This document shows, one piece after another, positions 45,005 to 53,569 of a stretch of 64,000 bases of DNA. How positions within the stretch are numbered: the stretch's first letter is position 1; the number at the start of each line of letters is the position of its first letter. Source of the DNA: Nonlabens sp. Ci31 (GTDB lineage: Bacteria > Bacteroidota > Bacteroidia > Flavobacteriales > Flavobacteriaceae); NCBI RefSeq assembly GCF_012974865.1, contig NZ_CP043633.1, positions 2,055,001 through 2,119,000 of the forward strand, given 5' to 3'. Position numbers and translations under genes: made by a program. The notes under the pieces are model-generated. The model was given only the letters and a program-made list of their open reading frames with translations, searched no databases and was not told where the DNA came from.

Positions 45005-45580
45005 TCAACCAAACCAGTCTAATGTCGAGCTCTTACATTTATTAAATTCGCTTATCTCCAATTCTAAGGAGCAAATTTTTGCTTTCAGGGCGGTAACAAC
45101 CCATCTGAAGCGACCGCAAAAATGGCAGTCGTCTGTAGGAATGCTCTGATGAATCACTTCAAAACACATATTTAAAGGCCATAAAATGGGTGCCATATGA
45201 TCTTAGAGTGGGGCATTAATCCTGTAGAGGGTGATAGTGGCAGAAGGCCTATATCTTCTTTATCAAAATTAAAATGAAGATCTGTTTTAATAATACGTGT
45301 GCTCTTATCCAGTTGGTCAGGTAACGGATCCAAGTGGTGTTCATTTAGCCCCTAAACTATATGTTATGCTGTTGCAGGACTTTTCATATTGCGCAAAAGG
45401 CTCCAAAACATTAAAATCCAAACCAAAAAAGCAAAGGTCATTGGTATTAAAATTTGCTTTTATGGCTTGGAGTATTTTAGGGTTTATTTTATAAATTAAT
45501 GCTCGTCATGATCCAATACAAGATAAATGACAAGTAGGTCAGCAAAATCTGTGTTATCTGAGAATCTGTAACCGACATTA
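45005..45580 (-). pseudogene. Probable decayed gene of unknown family (several frameshifts)
   Basis: Read leftward, protein-like segments follow one another in changing frames: YRFSDNTDFADLLVIYLVLD, then INPKILQAIKANFNTNDLCF...GLDFNVLEPF, then DKSTRIIKTDLHFNFDKEDIG, then FEVIHQSIPTDDCHFCGRFRW...LEISEFNKCKSSTLDWFG before TGA. Each is short, but the composition is convincing and the order is continuous, suggesting one gene of about 190 codons with at least three frame changes. I do not recognise the family. Confidence 0.4.
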
Positions 45581-45663
45581 GGTTAAAGAAACCCCATGTT
45601 TTCTTTCATGTGAACGATCGCTTCAATAAATTAAAAATGCATTTATCTAGTGGAATAGCCGCT

Positions 45664-46077
45664 TTATTTTTTTAATGTGCCAGTTGCTGAGTAGCCCCAG
45701 TCCGAATATCCATTTCCATCTTCATTAGACACGTGTCTGGTATGATATATAGAAAGTTCGTCTTCTGATGTCCAAGAAAGGGAGTAGAATTGAGTCTCTG
45801 TCCATACACCACCAGTATCCATCCAGAATGCGTTGAGCTGTCCACCATAACCTTTGCTCATCATGACTTCTTTGGAAAAATCTTTTATAAGATCTCCATC
45901 GTCATCTGTTCTAGTCATGTAGACGTTATTTTCTTCTACAAATAGTCTTACAAAGACTGTCCCACCGTCGGCTTTATTTAAAGTTCCTTCCCAAAGTCCA
46001 TCAAAGTCCTTTGCTTGAGCAAACGCACTGCCTATACCTGCGCACAGAAGCAATGCAGTAAAAATCCATTTTTTCAT
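45664..46077 (-). CDS. Small secreted protein, unknown function
   Basis: 137 residues. Signal peptide 1-21 (FTALLLCAGIGSAFAQ). Mature part DFDGLWEGTLNKADGG...VFVRLFVEENNVYM...SGYSAT-like end reads as a small beta-barrel or lipocalin-like extracellular domain, with W-rich strands (FWMDTGGVWTETQFYSLSW). No known family. Confidence 0.65.
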   Translation of the reverse strand: MKKWIFTALLLCAGIGSAFAQAKDFDGLWEGTLNKADGGTVFVRLFVEENNVYMTRTDDDGDLIKDFSKEVMMSKGYGGQLNAFWMDTGGVWTETQFYSLSWTSEDELSIYHTRHVSNEDGNGYSDWGYSATGTLKK

Positions 46078-46128
46078 AATTAAATAAGTTTGTTATCAGG
46101 TAAAGCTAAGCATGTTATATTTAAATGC

Positions 46129-46150
46129 AAATACCCCATATGGGGTATTT
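46129..46150 (-). terminator. Hairpin terminator after the VOC gene
   Basis: AAATACCCCATA and its inverted half form a perfect palindrome 13 bp beyond the stop of the gene at 46163. Confidence 0.6.
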
Positions 46151-46162
46151 TACACCGTTTTA

Positions 46163-46672
46163 TTAGAGGTACGCACCAGAAGAATAGGTCAATTCATAAC
46201 TGTGTGTGTAAATTTCAAATACAATCCCGAAAGGGTCTTCTACATAGCACATTTTGTAAGGCTTGTTATCGGGATAGTAGGCTCGTATAGGCATTCGCTG
46301 CTTGCCACCTGCAGCTACAATTTTAGTTACTAATGTTTCTATATCTGGATCTTGAATACAAAAGTGAAAGAGTCCGGTATTAAAAGGATTGAAATCAGGA
46401 GCTTTTTTAATACCAAAAGGGAAGGAAAATAATTCTATTCCTATTCCATCAGAGGTAGAGAGATGTGCGATTTCAAACTCTTCCCAATCGTTACCAAAGA
46501 CATCAATACACATTTGACCTATGGCTGTGTCTGTTTCTTTTTTCACTTTAGAAGGTTGCATGATCACGTACCACCCCAGTATTTCAGAATAGAACTTTAC
46601 GGCTTTGTGAATATCAGGTACTGTGATTCCTATATGAGAAAATGATTTTGGATAATTTTTATTAGAAGACAT
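46163..46672 (-). CDS. VOC-superfamily (glyoxalase-like) protein
   Basis: 169 residues, two beta-alpha-beta-beta-beta modules: FSHIGITVPDIHKAVKFYSEILGW (about 11-34), then LFHFCIQDPDIETLVTKIVAAGG and MCYVEDPFGIVFEIYTH at the end. Metal ligands H13, H103 and E156 are plausible. VOC proteins include glyoxalases, dioxygenases and resistance proteins. Divergent from an HxlR-type regulator gene with a palindromic operator between, suggesting an inducible detoxification enzyme. Confidence 0.85.
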   Translation of the reverse strand: MSSNKNYPKSFSHIGITVPDIHKAVKFYSEILGWYVIMQPSKVKKETDTAIGQMCIDVFGNDWEEFEIAHLSTSDGIGIELFSFPFGIKKAPDFNPFNTGLFHFCIQDPDIETLVTKIVAAGGKQRMPIRAYYPDNKPYKMCYVEDPFGIVFEIYTHSYELTYSSGAYL

Positions 46673-46725
46673 ATGGAGTTTTTAGAAGTGCAAAATAAGT
46701 ATATATTTGCCTTATGTGCAATAAC

Positions 46726-46760
46726 TTACTTTTAAGTAATATACGTACTTAAAAGAGTAA
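46726..46760. promoter_or_regulatory. Palindromic operator between VOC and HxlR genes
   Basis: TTACTTTTAAGTA at 46726-46738 and TACTTAAAAGAGTAA at 46746-46760 form an inverted repeat with a 7-bp centre (one 2-base insertion). Position in the divergent promoter region fits binding of the HxlR-family dimer. Confidence 0.65.
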
Positions 46761-46792
46761 AATACACAATATCAAATTATTATAGAATAAAA

Positions 46793-47107
46793 ATGAATCA
46801 AAATAAGTACTGCCATTTAAATTAAACCATGAAGTTAATAGGTACCAAGTGGAAGCCTTTAGTTTTATTTCACCTTTTGGAGGCTCCTTTACCTTCTGGA
46901 ATGCTACAGAAAAAAGTTCCAGGAATTTCTAATAAAATGTTTACCCAGACGGTTAGAGAATTGGAAAAAGATGTCTTGATAAGCAGGGAAGTCTTTCCAG
47001 TAGTTCCACCTAAAGGAGAATACCAACTTACAGAACGAGGTAAAACTTTGAAAAGCATATTAAATGCATTGGATAAATGGGGAACTCAAAACCAGAACCA
47101 AGAATAG
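46793..47107 (+). pseudogene. HxlR-family regulator gene with an in-frame TAA in the sensor Cys segment
   Basis: From ATG at 46793: MNQNKYCHLN, stop (TAA at 46823-46825), TMKLIGTKWKPLVLFHLLE... The HxlR family starts C-P-L-x-x-T-x-x-x-I-G-x-K-W, so the upstream codons are clearly part of the gene and the Cys is the usual redox- or electrophile-sensing one. Reinitiation at the ATG at 46829 would give 92 residues with the winged helix intact (SNKMFTQTVRELEKDVLI, GEYQLTERGKTL) but without the Cys. It may therefore still bind DNA. Confidence 0.7.
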
Positions 47108-47484
47108 TAAAGGGTTCTATCCCATATTACAAATACAGATATCATTAGATAGGGCAGTACATAAAAAAATGTCTTCTAACTATTTTTTGTGTTAGATGAA
47201 GTTTTAAGTTTATCCCTTGTCTGTTCATAGTATATCCTAGTAAATACTTCCCCAAATGAGTCATAAGGTTTGGTTGTCTCAAATAAAAGAGTCATTTTGG
47301 CTCTTGTAACAAATATTATTTTTTGTTGATCATCACTCCTTTCAAGACCCTTACCATCTCTTTAATTTATTACGTGATTTTTTATAACTAGGGAGGGGTG
47401 GTGTTGTCTCTTTTTTTGGATTATGGGTATTCTAATCAGTTTAGGTTTTTAAACGATGACAAAGGTTTTTTTCTGACGTTACCT
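47108..47484. other. Intergenic, nothing identified
   Basis: About 380 bp between convergent genes. An imperfect dyad CTTCTAAC...GTTAGATGAAG at 47171-47200 may serve as terminator. The left edge of the long duplication (47428) lies here. Confidence 0.5.
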
Positions 47485-50400
47485 TTAATTTAAATTTTCC
47501 CACACACTACCGTTCCACAGTCTCACTTTATTAGTGCCACTGTCGTAATATATATCTCCTGCTGACGGAGTAATTGGTGCTGTAGCTCTAGGGGTTAAAT
47601 TGATGATATCGCTTATTTTCAAACCTCCTCTTATTTCCACTTCGTCAGTATCAAATTTCCCATATATTAAAGGATCATCATTAGGGTTGTTTTGAATAAT
47701 AAGGGTATTGCTAGCGGTAGTTTCTCCGTTACCTGCACCAAAACCTATAAAGACATTGTTGTTTCCAGTATTCAAAGCGCCACTAGTAGCTCCTATGTAG
47801 GTATTGGAGTTTCCAGCAGCATTATTGCGCCCTGCTGTAGATCCTACAAACACATTTTCATCTCCTACACTAGAATTAAGACCACTGGCGCTGCCTAAAA
47901 AAGTATTGCTGAGTCCTGTGGTGTTGGAACTACCTGATGTCTGACCAAAAAAGCTATTATCAGAACCTGAAGTATTTTGGATCCCTGTACGTTCTCCAAA
48001 AAAGCTATTTTTTGATCCATCTACATTAGCTACACCACTTTGAGAACCGAAGAAGCTATTTTTTTCTCCTGTGGTATTGCTTTGCCCGCTATTAGCTCCA
48101 AAAAAACTGTTGTCTTCACCAGAGATATTGGAGACACCGCTATTAGTTCCTATAAAGGTGGATCTCGTCGTAATGGTATTATCGTTTGCTTCTCCAGCAT
48201 TTTCTCCTATAAATACGGATTCCCCTGTATTTAAAAAATCGATCTGTCCCCTTTGAGTAAATCTGAAAAACAAAGTGTTGTTGGTTTTGATATCCAGATC
48301 CTGTGTGTCTGTGGTTCCTATAAAATTCACACCGTTTACCGTACCGGCATTACCATTTAAACTCCAGTCTCTAGCTTCTGTACCACTAGTTACCAAACGA
48401 ACCCATTGGGTACTGTCCCAATAATAAAAACCTGCAGTTACATCGCTTACTGTCGCGGTGTTGTACACCAACAAGCTTTCAATGTTTCCATTTGCAATGG
48501 TAAGGGCGTCATTGGTTCCTGTAAGCGCTAATCTAGGTATGAGTATCCCGGTATTTCCAGATACGACGTCTAGTGAAGAAGACTCGCTAGGAGTTGCTGT
48601 GTTCAAACCTACTTGTGCTATTAGGCTGCTAGAGCCTAATAAGAACAACAGCAATAGCATGCATTGGATTTGAAACTGCTTTGGCTGGTAAGTACATATA
48701 TTTAAGTTCATAATCTAGTAGTATTAATTAAGTGATTCCCAAACAGAACCCGTCCATACTTTTAATTTATTATCTCTGGAATCGTAATACATATCTCCAG
48801 TATTAGGCGCTGATGGAATTTGAGCTTTAGGTGATAAGTTTAATTTATTTTGAATGATCAATCGTCCATTTATCTGAAGGGTATTGGCTTGAAAATCTCC
48901 ATATATAAGGGACGTATCTAGGTTGTCATTTTGAAGTACAAAAAGGTCATTGGCGTTAGAGACCAAACCATCTGCATAATGACCAATAAAAATATTGCCC
49001 TGACCTGTGTTTGTAGCGCCTGTGTAACTCCCTAAAAAGGTATTGTAGTTAGATGACGTATTCACCACACCAGCGCTTTTACCAATAAAGACATTGTAGT
49101 TACCTTGATTTAAAGCAAAGCCACTGTTCTCACCAATGAATAGGTTGTGATTCCCTGTGACATTAGATAATCCTGCCGCATTTCCATAGAAATTATTGTA
49201 AATTCCTTTTGTGTTTTGGTTTCCGCTGCGCTCTCCGAAGAAGCTATTTCCTCCAACGCCACAAGCGATTAAGTTGATTAGCGTAGGAAGATCGTTATTG
49301 TTATTAGAACCGGAGAGATCACTTACTGTTTGAGTACCGCTTGTTCCTTCTGCAGTTGCTTGATTGGTTATAAAGCCAGCATCTATATCTGTTTGAGTAA
49401 TGCTATAAGTACCAGTATACACCCAAGTTTCCGTTGTATCTAACTCGCCATTGCCATCTGTATCGCCATTGACAAAATTAATAACAGGCACTTCTACATC
49501 TGTAAGACTTACAGCTGTTAAACTGGAGTTCCCTAGGTTGTTCACTTGAAAAGTATAAGTAAGCGTCTCTAATACATTTGTACAACCGTTGCCATTAGTA
49601 TCATTAAAAGTCGCTGTTCTGACTAATGCCAAGTTTGGCAGTAGTACGCTAAGTGTTGCCGATTGTACCTCACGTGCACAAACATAATCCACGTGTGTAA
49701 TGACTAGGAAGTATTGTTGCCCATCTAAGGCTTCGGTTGCTGTAATATTTAAACTGGCATTCGTTTCTAGAGCTATAGGAGTACCTCCCGCATCTGGGTC
49801 GTCTAGATACCACTGATATCTGATTCCAGCATTTGCATTACCTGGTGTGGTATAACTAGGTGTTGTGGCAGGTGCTGTACCTACAAATGTGGTCGTCTCG
49901 TCTCCAAGAGCGGTAACGCTAAAGGTTGCTGTAGCTCCATTATTTACGGTTTGGTTTGCTGCTGCAACTGTTATGTTGAGTTGGGTAGCGGTGTATTCGT
50001 TACCGCTAATGCCATTATAGCCACCTGTTCCACCTGTTACCAGACCGTCAGTGTCAAAACCTGTACCGTCTAAAACACCGTCATTATTAGCGTCTACTCC
50101 TCCTGATTCTACCACATCGAAGCAGCCATCATTATCAGAGTCAAGATCTAAGGAGTCGACAATACCGTCTAAGTCTGTATCTCCGACCGTTTGTTCTATT
50201 TGAAAAGTTAAATCTCCGTCATTATCATTATAATTATTGTCGGCAAAAACCACGTATATTTCTCCTGATACTGTTGGGGTAACTGCAATAACATTGCTAA
50301 CGGCAAAAACTTCTCCTAACAATTCATCCACTCCGGGGTTGTATTGCCCATTCCCATTGGTATCCACCATGGCTAAAAATCGCAAACGATTGGTATAGTC

Positions 50401-50742
50401 GGCAGCTACCAAATTTGCAAAAGCAAGGTTAACTGAATTGGAGGGTGCACTTGTATAGTTATCGGTAGAGCTATACCAATTTCCATCTAAATCAACCCAT
50501 CTGTCATTATTGTCAAAAATATACTTTAAAAGGGATGAACCGTTATGTGGTCCACCGTTTACAACTGCAGAGCCTATGGATGAGGTAGGGGCTAAAAACT
50601 CGATAGTAGAACCAGCGGTAATAGAAACACCAGAGGATTGCCATGCTACAGTAGCAGTACTAAAGCTTGAAGATGTGGAAAGCACTACCACTTGATTTTC
50701 ATTAGTATCTAGTATACCATCATTATCGTCGTCTAAATCACA
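47428..50742. repeat. Long direct duplication, copy 1
   Basis: About 3.3 kb repeated at 53513-56842 with a constant offset of 6085 bp over the first 3 kb and only a handful of base changes. It covers the whole 408-residue gene and the 3' part of the giant gene. Divergence and small indels increase toward the right end. Confidence 0.95.
47485..48711 (-). CDS. YadA-head-like repeat surface protein, copy 1
   Basis: 408 residues. Signal peptide about 12-32 (MLLLLFLLGSSSLIAQ). After a VGLNTATPSESSSLDVVS opening, typical of flavobacterial tail-fibre-like proteins, about ten repeats of roughly 14-16 residues follow the pattern NSFFGxxSGxxNTTG (about 185-330). This is the left-handed beta-roll seen in YadA/trimeric autotransporter heads. 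It ends with GDIYYDSGTNKVRLWNGSVWENLN. No T9SS sorting domain seen. Follows the giant gene by 12 bp, so probably co-expressed. One residue (A/S) differs from copy 2. Confidence 0.8.
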   Translation of the reverse strand: MNLNICTYQPKQFQIQCMLLLLFLLGSSSLIAQVGLNTATPSESSSLDVVSGNTGILIPRLALTGTNDALTIANGNIESLLVYNTATVSDVTAGFYYWDSTQWVRLVTSGTEARDWSLNGNAGTVNGVNFIGTTDTQDLDIKTNNTLFFRFTQRGQIDFLNTGESVFIGENAGEANDNTITTRSTFIGTNSGVSNISGEDNSFFGANSGQSNTTGEKNSFFGSQSGVANVDGSKNSFFGERTGIQNTSGSDNSFFGQTSGSSNTTGLSNTFLGSASGLNSSVGDENVFVGSTAGRNNAAGNSNTYIGATSGALNTGNNNVFIGFGAGNGETTASNTLIIQNNPNDDPLIYGKFDTDEVEIRGGLKISDIINLTPRATAPITPSAGDIYYDSGTNKVRLWNGSVWENLN

Positions 50743-53013
50743 AATATCGGAGACACCATCTCCATCGGTGTCTAGGTTGTTTGAAATAGCAGAGTCACAT
50801 TCATCATTTGAAGCATCACGGTAATCGTAATCAATAGTGAGTGCGATAGCATTACCACCGCCTGGATTTACATCGTTATCACCATCTAATAAAGTGAATA
50901 AGCCACTAGTATAAGCGTTTCCATTTACATCGGTATAGTCGTCTACGGATTCCGAATCGTTAGAAAGGCCATTAGCGCCTACTCCATTTGCAGGGATAGG
51001 TCTGATTGTAAAACTTTCATCTATATCATTAATTCCATCATTGTCAGAATCAGTGTCGATGTAGTCTAAATCATCAGTACCGTCTGTATTTACAGGAGTT
51101 AAACCAGTAGAACCTGTGCCGTCTGGGTTTCCGTTTGGTGTGGCATCATAGGCATTATCTAGCCCATCATTATCATTATCAAGACCTGTAGGCGAAATGT
51201 ATCCTGCTGTGGTTTGGGCTTCTATGTTATCTGGAATACCATCATTGTCGGAGTCTAGGTCTAAACTGTTTCTGACGCCATCGTTATCCGAGTCTTCTGA
51301 TATGGGCAAGCTGCAGGCGTTGGCTATACGAATACTATGGTTATTAATACTACCACCAGTAGATGCTGTAAAACCAAAATACACATTTGATTCCCCTGCA
51401 AAGAAATTGGTTATCAAATCAGCAGTATAAGAATCGCTATATACATTGTCAAACAAGTAAGAAAGTGACTGAGTACTGGCATTCCATGAAATATCTATGG
51501 TATGCCATTGTCCATCTTCTATATTACCTGAAGCACCTAAGGCTACATTTGGTCTTAATATTGTATTTGGAGCAGCCTGATCTGTATCCCAGAAGGTTGC
51601 ATGATCTGCTGCGATGTCTGGATGAGTAGGAGAATTGTTAAATGTATCGAATTCAATAGCAATACCATTTTGAATACCTCCAGAACCAATAGCTACACCG
51701 GTATTTCCAACCACATTATTCCCTAAAGGGTCATTGTGAAAGGTAACGGCTATACCATCAGCTCCGTCGTTATTGGTTCCAAAATTGGCTTCAAAGCTTA
51801 AAGTAAAGCTTTCATTAAAATTTATTCTACCAAAAGACCAAGCCTGCCCGCTTTGATTGTTTAGATTGGGTGTAAGTTGAAACTCGTTGACTGAAGTTTC
51901 TGAGGCGTTTCCTGTAATATTAAAGTATTCTGAAACATTGCCTGTCAAATTCTTTTCTTCACAATCTAAGATCCCATCATTATCGTCGTCTATGTCGCAG
52001 CTGCTATTAATACCGTCTCCATCTGGGTCGTTTGCGGTTACGGTTCCTGCTATTGCTCCATTAGTACAAGGATCTGTTAGAACTATATTGTCAAAAAACA
52101 TATCTTCACTTCCAGAGTCATTACTAGTGAGTATTCTGATCCATGTATTTGTGTTACCGCCAATTATATTGAGTGAAACGGAACCTGTGTTATTCTCATT
52201 CGTGCCACAAGGAGCGGTTAAGGTTTGTAAAGTTGTATAAGATCCTCCATTATCGTAAGAAACTTGAAAAAACGTTTGATCTCCTGATTCAAAACCACTA
52301 CTTGAATCATCACAATTCCAGTCTGCTGTCCAGATAACAGAAGAATAGCCGCTTAAGTCTATTCTTCGAGCAAAGGATCTGTCTGCCCCACCGTTAGAAA
52401 ACGCTCTACCCCCAATAACTGAAGGGGTCCCAGTAGTAGTCCAAGAAGCAGTTGCCCAACCGGTACCACCAGAAAAGTTATTTGATGAAAAATTATCGGA
52501 AGCTACAGGTCCTTGTAAGTTGTATAGGTAACTAGAAATAACTAATGGTGAAGTTGACTGGTTTCCAACTTCTAAAATCCAATCACCAGCTGCACCGGTA
52601 AGATTGGTAGAGGCTGCAATAGGAATACCGAGCTGAGTTTCTAGATAGGTGACTGCATTTTTTCCTTTTTCGCCTTGAGCAAAATGGCAACCGTATATAT
52701 AAAGGTATTCTTTGTCTTTTAGCAGATCGTTCTTTTGCAACCAGTTTTCAATTGCTGGTGCATCTAGCCACTTATGGTTTATAAAAAGTTCTCCTGGACG
52801 GCCATGAGAGAATAAGTAAAAGCCTAATTCATCTTTTGGCAGGGCATTTTTTAACAGATCGCTATCTAATAGGGAAGGGTCTATATAATTATTTAATATG
52901 GAATTGGTATGCTGGTAAGTAGTTACAGCACTTGAATTAATGGTATACAAGAGGACTGTAATTAAAGACAATAGTGCCCTTTCTACCGAATATTTAAAAT
53001 AATTCCCCTCCAT
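48724..53013 (-). CDS. Giant repeat surface protein with DUF4347, lectin-like and thrombospondin-3-type segments, copy 1
   Basis: 1429 residues. N-terminus: signal-like segment (about 10-30) and a DUF4347 domain (about 40-160; FYLFSHGRPGELFINHKWL, YLYIYGCHFAQGEKG). Then a jelly-roll region, an L-type lectin-like domain (about 360-570; NDGADGIAVTFH, FYFGFTAST), many Asp-rich calcium motifs DxDxDG (CDIDDDNDGILDCEE, DSDNDGIPD) of thrombospondin-3 type, a DUF11-like domain (LALVRTATFNDTNGNG, about 1130-1240), and a YadA-like NSFFGERSGNQNTKG tail ending GSVWESLN. Probable surface adhesin. The 3' third is duplicated in the gene at 54809. Confidence 0.82.
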   Translation of the reverse strand: MEGNYFKYSVERALLSLITVLLYTINSSAVTTYQHTNSILNNYIDPSLLDSDLLKNALPKDELGFYLFSHGRPGELFINHKWLDAPAIENWLQKNDLLKDKEYLYIYGCHFAQGEKGKNAVTYLETQLGIPIAASTNLTGAAGDWILEVGNQSTSPLVISSYLYNLQGPVASDNFSSNNFSGGTGWATASWTTTGTPSVIGGRAFSNGGADRSFARRIDLSGYSSVIWTADWNCDDSSSGFESGDQTFFQVSYDNGGSYTTLQTLTAPCGTNENNTGSVSLNIIGGNTNTWIRILTSNDSGSEDMFFDNIVLTDPCTNGAIAGTVTANDPDGDGINSSCDIDDDNDGILDCEEKNLTGNVSEYFNITGNASETSVNEFQLTPNLNNQSGQAWSFGRINFNESFTLSFEANFGTNNDGADGIAVTFHNDPLGNNVVGNTGVAIGSGGIQNGIAIEFDTFNNSPTHPDIAADHATFWDTDQAAPNTILRPNVALGASGNIEDGQWHTIDISWNASTQSLSYLFDNVYSDSYTADLITNFFAGESNVYFGFTASTGGSINNHSIRIANACSLPISEDSDNDGVRNSLDLDSDNDGIPDNIEAQTTAGYISPTGLDNDNDGLDNAYDATPNGNPDGTGSTGLTPVNTDGTDDLDYIDTDSDNDGINDIDESFTIRPIPANGVGANGLSNDSESVDDYTDVNGNAYTSGLFTLLDGDNDVNPGGGNAIALTIDYDYRDASNDECDSAISNNLDTDGDGVSDICDLDDDNDGILDTNENQVVVLSTSSSFSTATVAWQSSGVSITAGSTIEFLAPTSSIGSAVVNGGPHNGSSLLKYIFDNNDRWVDLDGNWYSSTDNYTSAPSNSVNLAFANLVAADYTNRLRFLAMVDTNGNGQYNPGVDELLGEVFAVSNVIAVTPTVSGEIYVVFADNNYNDNDGDLTFQIEQTVGDTDLDGIVDSLDLDSDNDGCFDVVESGGVDANNDGVLDGTGFDTDGLVTGGTGGYNGISGNEYTATQLNITVAAANQTVNNGATATFSVTALGDETTTFVGTAPATTPSYTTPGNANAGIRYQWYLDDPDAGGTPIALETNASLNITATEALDGQQYFLVITHVDYVCAREVQSATLSVLLPNLALVRTATFNDTNGNGCTNVLETLTYTFQVNNLGNSSLTAVSLTDVEVPVINFVNGDTDGNGELDTTETWVYTGTYSITQTDIDAGFITNQATAEGTSGTQTVSDLSGSNNNNDLPTLINLIACGVGGNSFFGERSGNQNTKGIYNNFYGNAAGLSNVTGNHNLFIGENSGFALNQGNYNVFIGKSAGVVNTSSNYNTFLGSYTGATNTGQGNIFIGHYADGLVSNANDLFVLQNDNLDTSLIYGDFQANTLQINGRLIIQNKLNLSPKAQIPSAPNTGDMYYDSRDNKLKVWTGSVWESLN

Positions 53014-53569
53014 TATTGTAAATTATTTAGAGTTGTCTAACTATTTGTTATCTGACAACTAGTAAGTTAGCAAAAATACTGGTTTTTTAACTAAATAATA
53101 TGTAAAAATTAATGCTAAAATGAAATAAACATTGTAGATAAACGGTTATAATTGTCCTTTAAGGGATTCGTTATCAAATGATAAAAAGTTAGAACTTCTT
53201 CTTCTGCGGTATTAAGCTTTTCATCATCTCCGATAAAATTAAATAGCTAAGGTAGATTTAGTGATTGCTATAAAGATAGGATAGGAGTGTAGGTATTGGA
53301 AGGTATTTTGCTTTCCCGCCTGCCGGCAGGGGTGGCGCGAAAACTGGATTCCAATCGTTCTTAAGAAAGTCTAAATCTTTTGGAGCGTATATTCATAAAT
53401 ATAGCTTGTCTTAAAGCAGTCCTATTCTTGGTTGGGGTGCTCATCCGGGATATATACTAGAACAGTATTTAAGGAATAAGCATACTTCTTTTTATAACTA
53501 TAGGTATCCAATTATTCTAATCAGTTTAGGTTTTTAAACGATGATAAAGGTTTTTTTCTGACGTTATCT
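53014..53569. other. Intergenic between duplicated units, with GC-rich palindrome
   Basis: Contains GCCTGCCGGCAGG at 53318-53330, the same core as the palindrome in the introns. No gene seen. The second copy of the long duplication starts at 53513. Confidence 0.55.

Noticed and set aside
45297..45494. 65-residue plus-strand ORF
   Set aside because: Antisense to the better-supported decayed minus-strand gene; no protein character.
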